A DNA stretch of 64,000 bases from Nematostella vectensis (lineage: Eukaryota; Cnidaria; Anthozoa; Actiniaria; Edwardsiidae): positions 10,441,719 to 10,505,718 of the forward strand of contig NC_064046.1 of NCBI RefSeq assembly GCF_932526225.1. Reading direction: 5' to 3'. Below the pieces are notes generated by a model. It saw only the letters and a program-made list of their open reading frames with translations, did no database searches and was not told the origin of the DNA. Made by a program: the position numbers and the translations under genes. This document shows positions 46,171 to 59,000 of the stretch, in pieces. The stretch's first letter is position 1; the number at the start of each line of letters is the position of its first letter.

Positions 46171-46675
46171 TTCACTAGAATGTCGGGTGAAAGTGTTTTT
46201 CATTTTCTTATTTTCTATAATTAAAATTATACTGACATTAACGTCATAGTGCAACGAAAAATCGCCAAATTCATATATGAATGCTTCTACCTCCGGGATC
46301 AATATCGCTGCCAAACTTAAAATACTTTACAATTAGTGTTTTTTTTATCTTTAATAATATTTGAATGTGACTCAAAATACGACGTTGTATACGATTCCAA
46401 ATAAAATATCCGTATCTGTATGACAGAGCAAAAAAGGCAATTCTCAATATACAAGCTCAAGATTCCACATACAAGCCTCATGTCTCGAAGACAAATCCAT
46501 TAGAAAAAAAAAAAACACTTTTTCATATGTTGGTTTACATAACATAAGGAACCTCTATGCAAAATTTAAGCTTACCGAAGTTAACCAGACCTTATTTTGG
46601 TAAAACTTTTTTTTGCTCTGTCTATCTGTATCTGTTATCCACGCAAAAGGGATTCTGGTAGAACATGAGACATTT

Positions 46676-46820
46676 GCCACCATATCGTTTTATTTGCTGT
46701 AATGCTAAATCCCCAATAACAAATTGATAGACTGTAATGTTTACATTGATGTTTACAATGTTCGCCGCCTCGTTTTATACTTATCGGGGGGGGAGGGAGG
46801 GGGGGGGCTGGTTGCAATGT
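46676..46820. repeat. ~130-bp direct repeat left of the second LINE copy (partner 48341-48472)
   Basis: acaaattgatagactgtaat, gtttacattgatgtttacaa and cctcgttttatact recur on the other side of the LINE with few changes, each followed by a G-rich tract and gcaatg. It is too long for an ordinary target-site duplication. Confidence 0.75.
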
Positions 46821-46824
46821 ATCG

Positions 46825-48290
<1,466 letters not shown>

Positions 48291-48472
48291 GCCGATGGTT
48301 GGTATAAAGTAGTAGTATCTTTACTCAGTTTGTTTTTTGACATGCATTTCGTTTTATTTGTTATGATGCTAAATCCCACGATAACAAATTGATAGACTGT
48401 TATGTTTACACTGATGTTTACAATGTTCGCCTCGTTTTATACTTGGGAGGGGAGGGGGGCTGTGTGCAATGG
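48291..48472 (-). pseudogene. Deleted partial copy of the neighbouring secreted-protein exon, plus direct repeat
   Basis: Minus-strand text reads [13 protein letters not shown]...QPSA, which joins two parts of the functional-looking exon at 48514-48791 (KCMSKFEEE and [15 protein letters not shown]) with the middle deleted. The right partner of the 46676 direct repeat overlaps this region. Confidence 0.6.
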
Positions 48473-48513
48473 TGCACCACCCCTCCCCCGCTCGAGGTGA
48501 ATCTTTACTCTAT

Positions 48514-49362
48514 TCATATGTATGCTGATGGTTGGCATAACGTAGTATCTTTACTCAGTTTGTTTTGTTTAAAGAAATCAATCAGAGAATTACTCATCGT
48601 ATTTATGAGATTATAGAAGGCATCGGTCAGCGGAGAAACCCAGGCAGAAGAGGATTTTGTAGCATCTTTATAACATTTGATTAAATTTTGTAGTCCACCG
48701 CAAATATCGTTGTTCTCGCTCTGTTCCTCTTCAAATTTTGACATACATTTCGTATGGACTTCTTTGGTTTCTTTACTAGCACTGAAGGGCTCTAAAAGCA
48801 ATAAAGAGGATACAAAAATAAGAAAACAGGTAAAAAAACGAATTGATTTGAGATCTCAATAGTAGCACGCGATAATGCGTGCCCGATACTCATACCCGAT
48901 AACAGGAACTCCAGCCAGAAGTGAGTCCTACTTTCGAATATTTTTACCCTCGATAACACGAACTCACGTTAGCTTGAACTATTTTTAATTTCCCTTGAAG
49001 TTTCAAGTTATCAGAAATCAGATGCTTAAAGGAATGGTTAAAAAAGAAAGCACAGAACATTTTTTGCTTGAAACTGAGTGGGAAAGAGCTCAGCCCAAAC
49101 AGCAACAGAAAAGTCGCCTTTGATTGGCTTACTGAATCTAATAATAAACCGATGTGTGAACACACCGAAATGTGCCAAATTCAAATACTTAGATTCGACA
49201 GAGCAGAAGCACGACATATCGGGACTAAAATCGTCATCTGAGATACTGCAGAGAGGTCTTTGCTTCCACATGAGCTCTTGATCATACCTAGAGCCGGGTT
49301 ATCATTTGGGTCCATGTTTGCTTGCTTGATGAATTCCTTGTTGTCAGTTATGTCTTTAGTCC
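48514..49362 (-). CDS. Partial gene: Cys-containing, probably secreted helical protein (two exons seen)
   Basis: Exon 49362-49288 encodes TKDITDNKEFIKQANMDPND and ends in phase 1. It joins in phase to exon 48791-48514, which encodes EPFSASKETKEVHTKCMSKF, then ENNDICGGLQNLIKCYKDAT, and ends QPSAYI-stop. The spacing K-C...I-C-x8-C resembles the gene at 50785-51771, so the two may be paralogues. The first exon, presumably with a signal peptide, was not found upstream. No named family recognised. Confidence 0.5.
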
Positions 49363-49467
49363 CTGAAATGATACGTTATTGCGGTAAATAACGACGAGAG
49401 GGACTTGCAAAGGCGCGCTGAGTATCCGAATACTGGCGGGGTAATATGGAGGATCCATGAACTAATA

Positions 49468-49743
49468 GGGGACTTGCGCTAAGAGATCACGTGACTGTTT
49501 GGGTGGCAAACTAGCGCGCGCTCAGGCTTTTAGCGACAAAATAACAGCAACAAAAAGCAACTTATTCAGCACTTAGGAATACAACCAGAACTTTTTTTTT
49601 CAGAAAGGGTTTATAGTTTCATTTAAAGATTTTATTTCTTTGTCGTTTCCTGGTGGGACGGGCGCAGTCATTTCTGATTTTTTTTGTTTGATAATTTTGT
49701 TTTGAATCTGTTTTCAATCTGTGATCTCTTAGCGCAAGTCCCC
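49468..49743. mobile_element. 276-bp MITE with TA target duplication
   Basis: GGGGACTTGCGCTAAGAGAT plus CAC at the left is inverted as GTGATCTCTTAGCGCAAGTC plus CCC at the right, and both ends are flanked by TA. This is the layout of Tc1/mariner-type non-autonomous elements. The 69-codon minus frame overlaps its right end and is not a gene. Confidence 0.85.
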
Positions 49744-49874
49744 TACTGGGACTGAACTTTACTCGTAGCAGAATGATAGGAGTCCTGCTTCGAACATATA
49801 CTAAGAAAGAATTCCTTTGGTGAAGCATGCCGTTTGAATCCTAGTGTGTACTAGTCTGTACTTTATGAGGGTTG

Positions 49875-50667
49875 TCCAACACTGTCTCACATTGGCCATT
49901 GGCCATTTCGAAATGGCCATTTGTCAAGCACTAGTGGCAAATAGCCAAATGGTAATATAACACTGTAGCATAGGACTTGAGGGGAGGGGTGGTCCTATAG
50001 ACCCATACTTAGCATATATATGATCTAATCAGAATTAGGACCATGGCTAAGGGATAGGGCTAATACAATCGTGGATATGGTGAAAATTAAGGGGGCAGGG
50101 TGGTCCACCATACATATAGCAGACAGTCAACACTGCAAGTACCATCCCTCCCCCTTATTTTTTACCATATCCACCATTTGCCACATAGCCCTATCCCTTG
50201 GTCATGGTACTTGCAGTGCTATGTGTCTGCTATGTATGGTGGACCACCCCTCCCCCTTACTTTTCACCATATCCACCATTTCCATCATATGCCACATAGC
50301 CCTGTCCCCTTGGCCGTGGTACTTGCGGTGTGGACTGTCTACTATGAATGGGGGACCACCCCTCCCCCTTACTTTTCATAACTTTTGCCATAACTTTGTC
50401 CCTTATCCCAGGTACTTGCAGTGCTTAATGGGGGGGGGGGGGAATGGGCCTTAACGACTGTTATGTATTGATCTTCTCTTAAGTCCTAAGTGCTATCAGA
50501 TACTTGCAGTGCTAGATAAACTGTAGTTATGTATTGATTAATAGGACCATCCCTCCCCCTGAAAGCCCCATCCCACTGCATTATATTACCATTTGGTTAT
50601 TTGCCACTAGCGCTTGACAAATGGCCATTCCAAATGACAAATGGCCAATGTGAGAGAGTGTTGGGCA
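49875..50667. mobile_element. ~790-bp foldback element with ~80-bp inverted termini and internal repeats
   Basis: The left arm ccaacactgtctcacattgg ... aatagccaaatggtaatat is answered on the right by attaccatttggttatttgc ... ccaatgtgagagagtgttgg. The interior carries about four copies of a segment with catagccctatcccttgg, gtacttgcagtgcta and ggaccacccctcccc. The proline-rich frames here are repeat artefacts. Confidence 0.8.
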
Positions 50668-50784
50668 GTATTGCTATGATGAGGCTATGATATGCACTAA
50701 ACTAGGGCTGGCTAAGTTCATGGTGGCTACCCTAGCGCGGATCGCAAAGTAAAAAGAAAAAAAAAAAGAAAAAGAAAAATTATT

Positions 50785-51771
50785 TTAAATCAATCTATAT
50801 TCACCATGTGCAAGAACATTGCCCCTGAGTTCCTTCAACTCCTTCCTCGCGTTTTCAGCTAGCTGACATTTCCCAGTAAGCTCATTCATCCACACGTACG
50901 CCAGCACCACGAAGCGATAGTTTTTTATTCGGTCAGTGCTGCATGCCATATCAATCTTATTCACACAGTGCAGCAATTTCTAGGGGAGAAAGGAAAACAG
51001 CACATATAAAAGATAATCCTGTCTAGTAGATTCCTAAAGGTAATTGTGAAAAGTTTAATTATTTATATCCATTAAATCGGCTATCGTGTCCCCGCGGCAT
51101 TTTTATCCAGGCCTCTGACCTATTGCCCTACGAACAAGCTCGCCAAGTCGATCATATTATTGCTGATTGTTCATGTGTCAAGCAAGTAAAGAAAGGGAAG
51201 ACATAGGAATTATTTACTTTTCGTGAGCATAGAAAACAATAAGATAATTGCGTCAGAGTAAAATCTAAAATACTTTTGTTAAAGAAAGAACATAGAACAG
51301 ACGCAATTGAAATCATCCAAAAAGTTCCTAAAACATCGCGGTGACTTTCTAAATTACACTGATTTGCTCCCAAAAAAAAAACTGAAAAAAAAAATGGTAA
51401 TATGATAAGCATTTTTGTTGGGAGAGCCTAGCTTTAACTGCCATGTCAGCAAGATGTCTGTCGCCGACTTTCAGAATCTCTCATTGGACTATAGAAATGT
51501 GCCCGCAAAAGGCGTCAGCTTCATTTATCAAAACATATGGTTCGAAAATTTGCCTGATTGAGCAGATGTGTTAGCATCAACAACACCTTTTCATATCTAC
51601 CTTCATAGAATCACAAAATCCTTTCTTGCCATTGTCTCTCAAGCCTTTTTTGACCACGCTGTTACATTTGTCCATGTCTTTGATTTCTTTCTCCTGACAT
51701 TTGTCTGTTTTGCTGGACAAACAATAGGGAATAATCACGGCAAAGAGAAGGAGAGCTCTCTTTAAGAGCAT
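50785..51771 (-). CDS. Small secreted Cys-containing protein (exon join unresolved)
   Basis: The first exon starts at 51771 (MLLKRALLLFAVIIPYCLSS), a clear signal peptide. I prefer this Met over one 14 codons upstream because the hydrophobic core then begins at once. The mature part continues KTDKCQEKEIKDMDKCNSVV ... GFCDSMKVDMKRC. A last exon, 50979-50785, has an acceptor (TCCCCTAG) and reads KLLHCVNKIDMACSTDRIKN to HGEYRLI-stop. The nearest donor in exon 1 does not match its phase, so a middle exon probably lies between 51.0 and 51.5 kb. The lysine-rich Cys-spaced helices suggest a small helical secreted protein. Family not recognised. Confidence 0.5.
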
Positions 51772-51889
51772 GTTGTCAGTCTTGAGTGTTGTGTCAAAGT
51801 AAAGTGATTGCAATTAACTTTTCACGTGTCGTATTTACTCACATAAACCAGCAACAACCCGTACTTGTTAACAAAAGCCGATTCACAAC

Positions 51890-51988
51890 GGCGGTAATAA
51901 TCAATCATGTTTTTATACTTAACTCAACTTAATGTTTTGTTACATGAAAATGTGTTTGGTATAAAAACATGACTGATTATTACCGGCT
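51890..51988. mobile_element. Hairpin-forming inverted repeat
   Basis: cggtaataatcaatcatgtt plus tttatac is followed ~40 bp later by gtataaaaacatgactgatt plus attaccgg. It lies ~120 bp upstream of the minus-strand secreted gene. It may be a small foldback element or a cruciform-prone site. Confidence 0.75.
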
Positions 51989-52388
51989 TAAGGAGTTATT
52001 ATAACGACTTCTATGAATTATGCCAACATTTGAAAATTCCGGATCCGACGCAAACCTTGGTTGGTTTTTATTTTCTTTTTTGTGCCATTTTTGTTTGTGT
52101 TATTTTATTGCAATAAAATGGAACCAGTTTTATCGTCTGATATTTTTAATTTTAGAGCAATTCAAGCAGGTGTGTTTGCCTCACTGAAATGAACATTTAT
52201 AAGTATAAATTTTGTTGCGGCTGTATGCCCTAGCACATTCGCTACGCAAGTCGGACAAATAGTCACCACATAGACGAGGGATGACCTGATCCATTGACTT
52301 AACCGTGTTGTTTATTTATGTCAGAGCCGCCTTCCCAATAAAATGCTCCAGGTTGCCTATTCATGGTTAAAATTATTAAACACCTAGT

Positions 52389-52707
52389 TATCAACCTGCC
52401 CTGACTTCAATACAAAACAATACCATACAAAACAATAATTCATTTTCCGTCGATGACGTGGAAAGTGGTTACCAGTCCCCCTATTTATCGTTGGGTATCT
52501 TATGATGTTAGCCGATTCAGCACTAAAGTTTTTAGTTGTATTGGAGCGGGAGCTAATCACTAGGAGTTTACAACTTTACACCTTTGTTGCCTTGAGTACT
52601 AATAAATGGCCTTTTTTACAAAAACTGGCTAATTTGATTAAACCCATCTCTAGCAATCAGACTCAGATATAGCTACAGAATAAATAATCTATTCCAGAAT
52701 AGTCTCA
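52389..52707. repeat. Duplicated upstream block, copy 1 (partner 55048-55365)
   Basis: About 320 bp, from tatcaacctgccctgacttc to ccagaatagtctca, recurs 2.66 kb to the right with only scattered changes. It lies ~660 bp upstream of the gene at 53371; the partner lies ~690 bp upstream of the gene at 56059. Confidence 0.9.
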
Positions 52708-53370
52708 TTAATGACGCATTCTGTAATAAAAAAGCTGACGTGCCCAAGGATTTTCATCCTAGATTAATGTACTTTTTCTACACGTTATAGCCGATTTAGG
52801 TGACCAATTCAGAAATCCGTTTTTTGTACGATCCGAGCGTGGTGCATTTTATTATCGGCACTCTTTATCAACGAGTCCTTTATTACATTGCTAATTTAAA
52901 CATATATTAGGTCTCATTGCCTAAAAAACTTCAGAATAACCCTGCGCAACAATATCTGAAAATAGTGAAAATAGTTTGTAGTTAGACTTGTTTACATTAG
53001 CCGATGTAATGGATGCTTTGTGTGAAAAGGTAGTACAGTTATTGGCCTTCTACCATGATTCAACTATTAGAAGGGCAATAAGCGGTATCGTTTTATTTGC
53101 AGAAAGAAAATAATAATAATATTAATACAAAGATAACTTAGCGACCTTGCGCACCCATACAATCAGATCGTACTTCACAATAAATAAATGTTATTTCCTG
53201 AGAAATATTTGCAATAACAAACCAAATAAAAAATATCAAGGGCAAAAACACCGACTAAATTACTTGTGCTCCATACTAAAACGTATTGTTACTTCATCCG
53301 GTTTTAGGTTTTAAATGCGAGTTTCAAGCCAAATTTTACGCTAGTTGAAGTGCAACCTTTAAGGATAAAG

Positions 53371-53909
53371 ATGCATTCCAAGGTTGCGGTCTTCCTGTGC
53401 GTTTTAGTGGCTGTTGCGCTGTTTTGGGAGAGTGAGGCGTTAAATGGGGTGGGGTGCAAGAGAGGTAATAGAAAATGTGACAAGGGCAAGCGTACTATAA
53501 ATCCTCTGAAGGTAAGATTTCCGTGAAAACCAAAAATCGATTACCGTACTTCTGAGCAACACTCACCCATTTCAATTTTTCGGACATTTTTTAAAGAGAA
53601 TCAAAACTCAAATACCGTAAACAGTGCCTCTGTGATATCCCAAAAATTCCCCCACCCCACATCCCCCCTTCATAGCAGTTTGAGATTTAAGGGTCAATGT
53701 ATGTGTGCATGTGTTTTTATTTTCAGCGCCAGACGCGCTTCAAGAGTCGCTCAACAAGTAACAAGAGAGCTTCCTTAGGCTCAGATCCCGACAAGGTACA
53801 CGTATAAATCATCGGTTTCAAGCCAATCTCTTACTTGCTGCATAATCGAGACATAACATGTCTCAATGGTTCCTTGTGTTCTTCACAGATTCCGCCTGCG
53901 TTTTGGTGA
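53371..53909 (+). CDS. Small secreted basic peptide precursor, three exons, 76 aa
   Basis: Exons 53371-53511, 53727-53795 and 53889-53909 join in phase 0. The first encodes a signal peptide (MHSKVAVFLCVLVAVALFWE) and GVGCKRGNRKCDKGKR. The second encodes RQTRFKSRSTSNKRASLGSD and ends PDK. The third encodes only IPPAFW-stop. Dibasic KR sites occur four times, one before a Gln, as in peptide precursors. The C-terminal FW is not preceded by an amidation Gly. AATAAA at 54025-54030 follows the stop. Exon phases and the RQ...DK boundaries match the gene at 56059. Not recognised; the function could be a signalling or host-interaction peptide. Confidence 0.72.
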
Positions 53910-54024
53910 CTGTTCACACGAGGCTCATGCCTTAAATTACAATAGAACAGTGAAGCAAGACCCTTCAAGACCTGCAGATAGAAGGACTTCAAGATCGTCT
54001 TTGTAGAATTAATATACGGTTATC

Positions 54025-54030
54025 AATAAA
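54025..54030 (+). terminator. Polyadenylation signal AATAAA
   Basis: It lies 116 bp after the stop of the 76-aa precursor gene. Confidence 0.6.
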
Positions 54031-54339
54031 AGCAGTTCTCAAAGTGTCTCAGTGTCGTTTTCTATAAAGGACAGTGTCCTGTCACGTGGTCTGATGTCGT
54101 GGTTTAATGCACTCCTGAAACCCATATCACGTGATGCACTCAAGCAACTCTCTCGTAATCTAATAATCACTCGATATTCTTTGCTTATACATGAAGTTTC
54201 GCTTGACTCAAGCACACAAGAAGGGTCTTGGTCCTGGGAAACCAAAAAAGCTGCACAAAAAGTATCCAATCATATTTTGCCCAAGTATATTGCGTATTTC
54301 CCCTTCTCATAACGGACAATAGATTACCCAGAAGGGGGT

Positions 54340-55047
54340 AGAAAAGAAGAGCATTAAAATAGATCGTAGAGATTCTTCGATTATTAAAAGTGACCACATC
54401 ATTAGCTGCATGTCTCCTTTTGCACGCGGAGTCTCGTTTTTTCCCCTGTAGCAGATGTAGAAGGGGGGAGGGGGGGGGGGGTTAGGGGGTCCAAAACCTC
54501 AAGGGAAAGTGTAATGTAAAAAAACATATAGAATATTCCTCTTGGGTGCGTATCCCTTACCATCTTTTTTGCTGCGTTTTTTTTTTTAACGAAGTACCCT
54601 AGAGATAAATGCAATCAGTATGTTCTCTTTTTCATAATAAAAATGCATATTCTTATTGAAAAGACGCCGGTGTTTGGATGAGTAAAGCAATATTTGGAGT
54701 AATTGCCATAATCCCGTACGAGCGCTACCATTTTCTTATGATAATTGTATTGCCACGGTCATTTAGTCTGTGGGGAGCCTATTCTTCGTAAAGAGTTATA
54801 TGCGAAGAATATAACTTTTAACGATTTTAAGTAACAAAAATCAAACAGAACCAAATTTAACCCGGGCAACGATATATTGTTTGAAAAATTTGGATGACAA
54901 GGCTAGCTGACATTCGGCAATAAATTTTTCCATCTTCGCATGCGAGACGTTAAATTCTTCATAATGTTCTGTGTAACAATGATAAGATTATCAGCTGTGA
55001 AATGCCTCAAGAACTGTAAAAAGCTAATTATAAATAGCTAGAATTTT
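54340..55047. other. Spacer, no gene recognised
   Basis: It contains a G-tract at 54462-54490 and AT-rich sequence. The minus frame at 54402-54614 reads through the homopolymer and is not supported. Confidence 0.5.
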
Positions 55048-55365
55048 ATCAACCTGCCCTGACTTCAATACAAAAAACAATACCATACAAAACAATAATT
55101 CATTTTCCGTCGATGACGTGAAAGTGGTTACCAGTCCCCCTATTTATCGTTGGGTATCTTATGATGTTAGTTGATTCAGCACTAAAGTTTTAGTTGTATT
55201 GGAGCGGGAGCTTATTACTAGGAGTTTACAAATTTACACCTTTGTTGCCTTGAGTACTAATAAATGGCCTTTTTACAAAAAACTGGCTAATTTGATGAAA
55301 CCCATCCCTAGCAATCAGACTCAGATATAGCTACTGAATAAATAATCTATTCCAGAATAGTCTCA
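55048..55365. repeat. Duplicated upstream block, copy 2
   Basis: See the 52389-52707 copy. Here the end of the block has been incorporated into a further tandem duplication. Confidence 0.9.
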
Positions 55366-55604
55366 CCCGCACCCGCGGGTAACCGCACTGTAAAAAGCTA
55401 ATTCTAAATAGCTAAAATTTTTATTGTTCAGTGTTACGCAGACGCCCTTGATGAAACCCATCCCTAGCAATCAGACTCAGATATAGCTACTGAAAAAATA
55501 ATCTATTCCAGAATAGTCTCACCCGCACCCGCGGGTAACCGCACTGTAAAAAGCTAATTCTAAATAGCTAGAATTTTTATTGTTCAGTGTTACGCAGACG
55601 CCCT
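55294..55604. repeat. Two tandem 156-bp units with an ACCCGCGGGT palindrome
   Basis: The units begin gatgaaacccatccctagca and end cagtgttacgcagacgccct. Each has cacccgcacccgcgggtaac, whose core ACCCGCGGGT is a perfect palindrome and a candidate protein-binding site ~450-650 bp upstream of the gene at 56059. Confidence 0.9.
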
Positions 55605-56058
55605 ACCCTCTTAGATGCGTTAACCTGCTATTTCCCCGAAATTTTCGGTGATGTATTCTTACTTTACCTATCACCAAGTGCATAAGTATAAGCTACTCCT
55701 AACTCATTATGACACTAATTTCATTGTAGTAGAACTGTAAATAGTCCATCAGCTTTTTGGTAATTTGCCCAGACCGCTAAAGAAAATATTGAACAGGCAT
55801 TATGTCGAAACTTTTTTAATATTTCAGATTGAATTAAAATGATACAGCTGCAATTATTCCCAATTTTTTTGGTTAAATTTTTCAATTAATCCTTATAACG
55901 ATGCCTGAATCCAAAAGAAGCCGGTCCTTTTAAGTAAGCCAATAATTGCAGAGCAATCACCCTAGATGTGGGTATTCTGTCAACACGTCTCGTTTATAAG
56001 AAGCATCGCACCCTTCCTGTCCTCGACATCATTTCGAGCTGTTGAGCAGGGCATCACC

Positions 56059-59000
56059 ATGTCTCGGCTTGTGATTCTACTGGTTTTCTGCCTCGTGCTA
56101 GTCTCGCTTGCACTAGGACAACTAATTACCGAGGGCGGCGAAGGCATTAATGCGGGCGGCGCTTGTAAGAGGGCCAATGGCATGGCATGCAGTGACACGA
56201 CGCAGGGATGGGAGAAAGTCGACATGAAGGTTCAATTCATTAGTCTGTATTTCAGTGGCCATTTTCATCGGCTGGTTTGCTGAAACCATTCCGATTAAAT
56301 TTGATAAATGATTTATAAAACTTTGTTCAAATGGTTTATCTATATTTGTTAATGGAAAATAAGAAATGGGAGTCTGGAAAATGGCTATTTTATTCAAGTT
56401 TTAACTTTGTCTTTTTTTAGTTATTTGACTTCAGCGTCATTTGGATTAAGGGAGCATAGTCAGCCACAACTTGTTTTTGTTTTACCTTTAAAATTTGAAG
56501 GCAAATGATTCAGTTAATAACAATCTAAAAACAAAGTTTATTATCAATTCAAAATTCAGTAAAAAAACACAATAGCTTTCCGAAATCAGCCGATGGAAAT
56601 GAATGTTTTCTTGCCTTTGCCCGATGACCAAACGACGGCTAAGAGAAACAAATATTGTTGTTTTGTTAGCGTCGCTTGACACATTGTGTTCCTTGTTATG
56701 TCACTAGTGTCGCTCCGTTTTAAATCCGTTGATCCGACTTGCATGACGCGTTTTTTTCCCTATTCGCCTTTCTTTCGTTGCGCGGGGGATTGGGTCTAGT
56801 TGGTAAGCGAACAGCATGCTGGGGCGGTTTTAGGGGCCCCAATTCAACATGAAATCGTAAACATGTTACTGAAAAATCGGTTATTATGGGCAATTCTCCT
56901 CCCGGAAAATCTTCGTTAGTTAGATTCACAACATCAACGTTGGCATCGATCGAAGCCATGAGTGCGTCCATTCAAATCGTCCCTGCATACTGCTCGACCC
57001 AGTCCACCATAAAGACTAAGCAATGTATCTTAGTAGCGAGCCCGGTCCAACCCATCAGATTCAATCCCTGTTAAAATCCGCCCTTCCTTCAATAACAAGG
57101 GATCCGTTTTTTCCCTAACGTATCAAATGTTTTCAAAATGCAGAGTTTTTTAAATATTTAATACATGCATTTAAACTCCAACTATTCTTGTGTGTGTCTG
57201 ATGTGTGTACAAAATTATTAAAGGGTACTCTTTATTTGATAGAGACAAGTTCGCATATCGGAAACAACGGATCCTTGGGTCTGGGAACCGAAGGTAACGA
57301 CTATAAGGGTTGTCTTCAAAATGCTCCATAAAGCTCTATAGGCCCCCTTTTTCAACCAAGAAAAACATAAATATCATAAATTTCCATCGGATGATTTGGT
57401 AAAACAAGGTGTACCTGACTATAACTCTTGACAATCGTCATACACGATCGCACAAAAAGCTAATCGAAGCGTTTTATAATCTTAAGTTATTACTTTTTAA
57501 CCCGCAATTCTGGAGGATATTCTGTAAATTATAGTCAAAAAGACTAGCAGAAGAAATCTGAATTTTTAATAGACCATTAGGTGACTTATATTACATATGA
57601 TGATGCAGTGGAATTCAGTTAGTAACTCGAACTCTTTTTCAGGGATGTACTTTCCTTACATAGAAATAACTTTCATATACTTTTACAATTATTTTCTAAT
57701 AAAAAAACTTTACCAGCGCAAAGGGCGAATGGTGTTTGGCAAATGGCAGTTCTACGATTGGAAGAAACCATGGATCCCAACATATGTCTTCCAGATTAAA
57801 ACATGTATTGATCGTACGATAATCCGTTAAATATTATCAATGTTGTTTTTATGTCATAGTTGGGTTTTTTTATCACTTTTATTCTATTAATTACTACCAA
57901 AAGCACCTTTCGATCCGAACTACCATTCGACTGACACCGAATTATTAGAGTGTATACGCACAATGTCATTTAACGTTCTCAATTTTCAATAGAGACAGCG
58001 TCTTGCAAAAGTTGGAAGGGAGCAAAAGGAAGATGGGGATAACAACCTTGGAGGTCGGGGATGGTTTCGTCGGCAAGCGATGCAATGGGGGCACAAAGGC
58101 TGGGCAAAACGACAAGCGCAATTGAATGAGGGCTGGAAATCCGTCAATGATGACAAAGGCTGGGCAAAACCACAAGCGCAATTGAATGAGGGCTGGAAAT
58201 CCGTCAATGATGACAAAGGCTGGGCAAAACCACAAGCGCAAATTTATGAGGGCTGGAAATCCGTCGATGATGACAAAGGCTGGGCAAAACCACAAGCGCA
58301 AATTTATGAGGGCTGGAAATCCGTCAATGATGACAAAGGCTGGGCAAAACGACAAGCGCAATTGAATGAGGGCTGGAAATCCGTCAATGATGACAAAGGC
58401 TGGGCAAAACGACAAGCGCAATTGAATGAGGGCTGGAAATCCGCCAATTATGACAAAGGCTGGGCAAAACGACAAGCGCAATTGAATGAGGGCTGGAAAT
58501 CCGTCAATGATGACAAAGGCTGGGCAAAACCACATGCGCAATTGAATGAGGGCTGGAAATCCGTCAATGATGACAAAGGCTGGGCAAAACCACATGCGCA
58601 ATTGAATGAGGGCTGGAAATCCGTCAATGATGACAAAGGCTGGGCAAAACCACAAGCGCAAATTTATGAGGGCTGGAAATCCGTCGATGATGACAAAGGC
58701 TGGGCAAAACCACAAGCGCAAATGAATGAGGGCTGGAAATCCGTCAATGATGACAAAGGCTGGGCAAAACGACAAGCGCAATTGAATGAGGGCTGGGAAT
58801 CCGCCAATTATGACAAAGGCTGGGCAAAACGACAAGCGCAATTGAATGACGGCTGGATGCGTCGGCGGGCCGCTTGGCGAGATGAAGGAAAAGACAAGTC
58901 CGGCGACAAGGTACCTCACCATCATCCCTTTTGACTTGGCTTAATTATAAGAGGCAAATAGGGGAATGCTTTCAACAGCCCCCTCTTTTAAATACGAATA

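Noticed and set aside
49619-49828. 69-codon minus-strand frame as first exon of the 48.5-49.4 kb gene
   Set aside because: No signal peptide and it overlaps the right end of a TA-flanked MITE.
51152-51412. Minus-strand frame with a hydrophobic start
   Set aside because: The hydrophobic stretch comes from poly-A/T; no usable splice phase to the neighbouring exons.
57966-58925. 319-codon minus-strand frame over the 60-bp array
   Set aside because: It is the shadow of the plus-strand repeat exon, which has matching splice sites and a signal-peptide exon.
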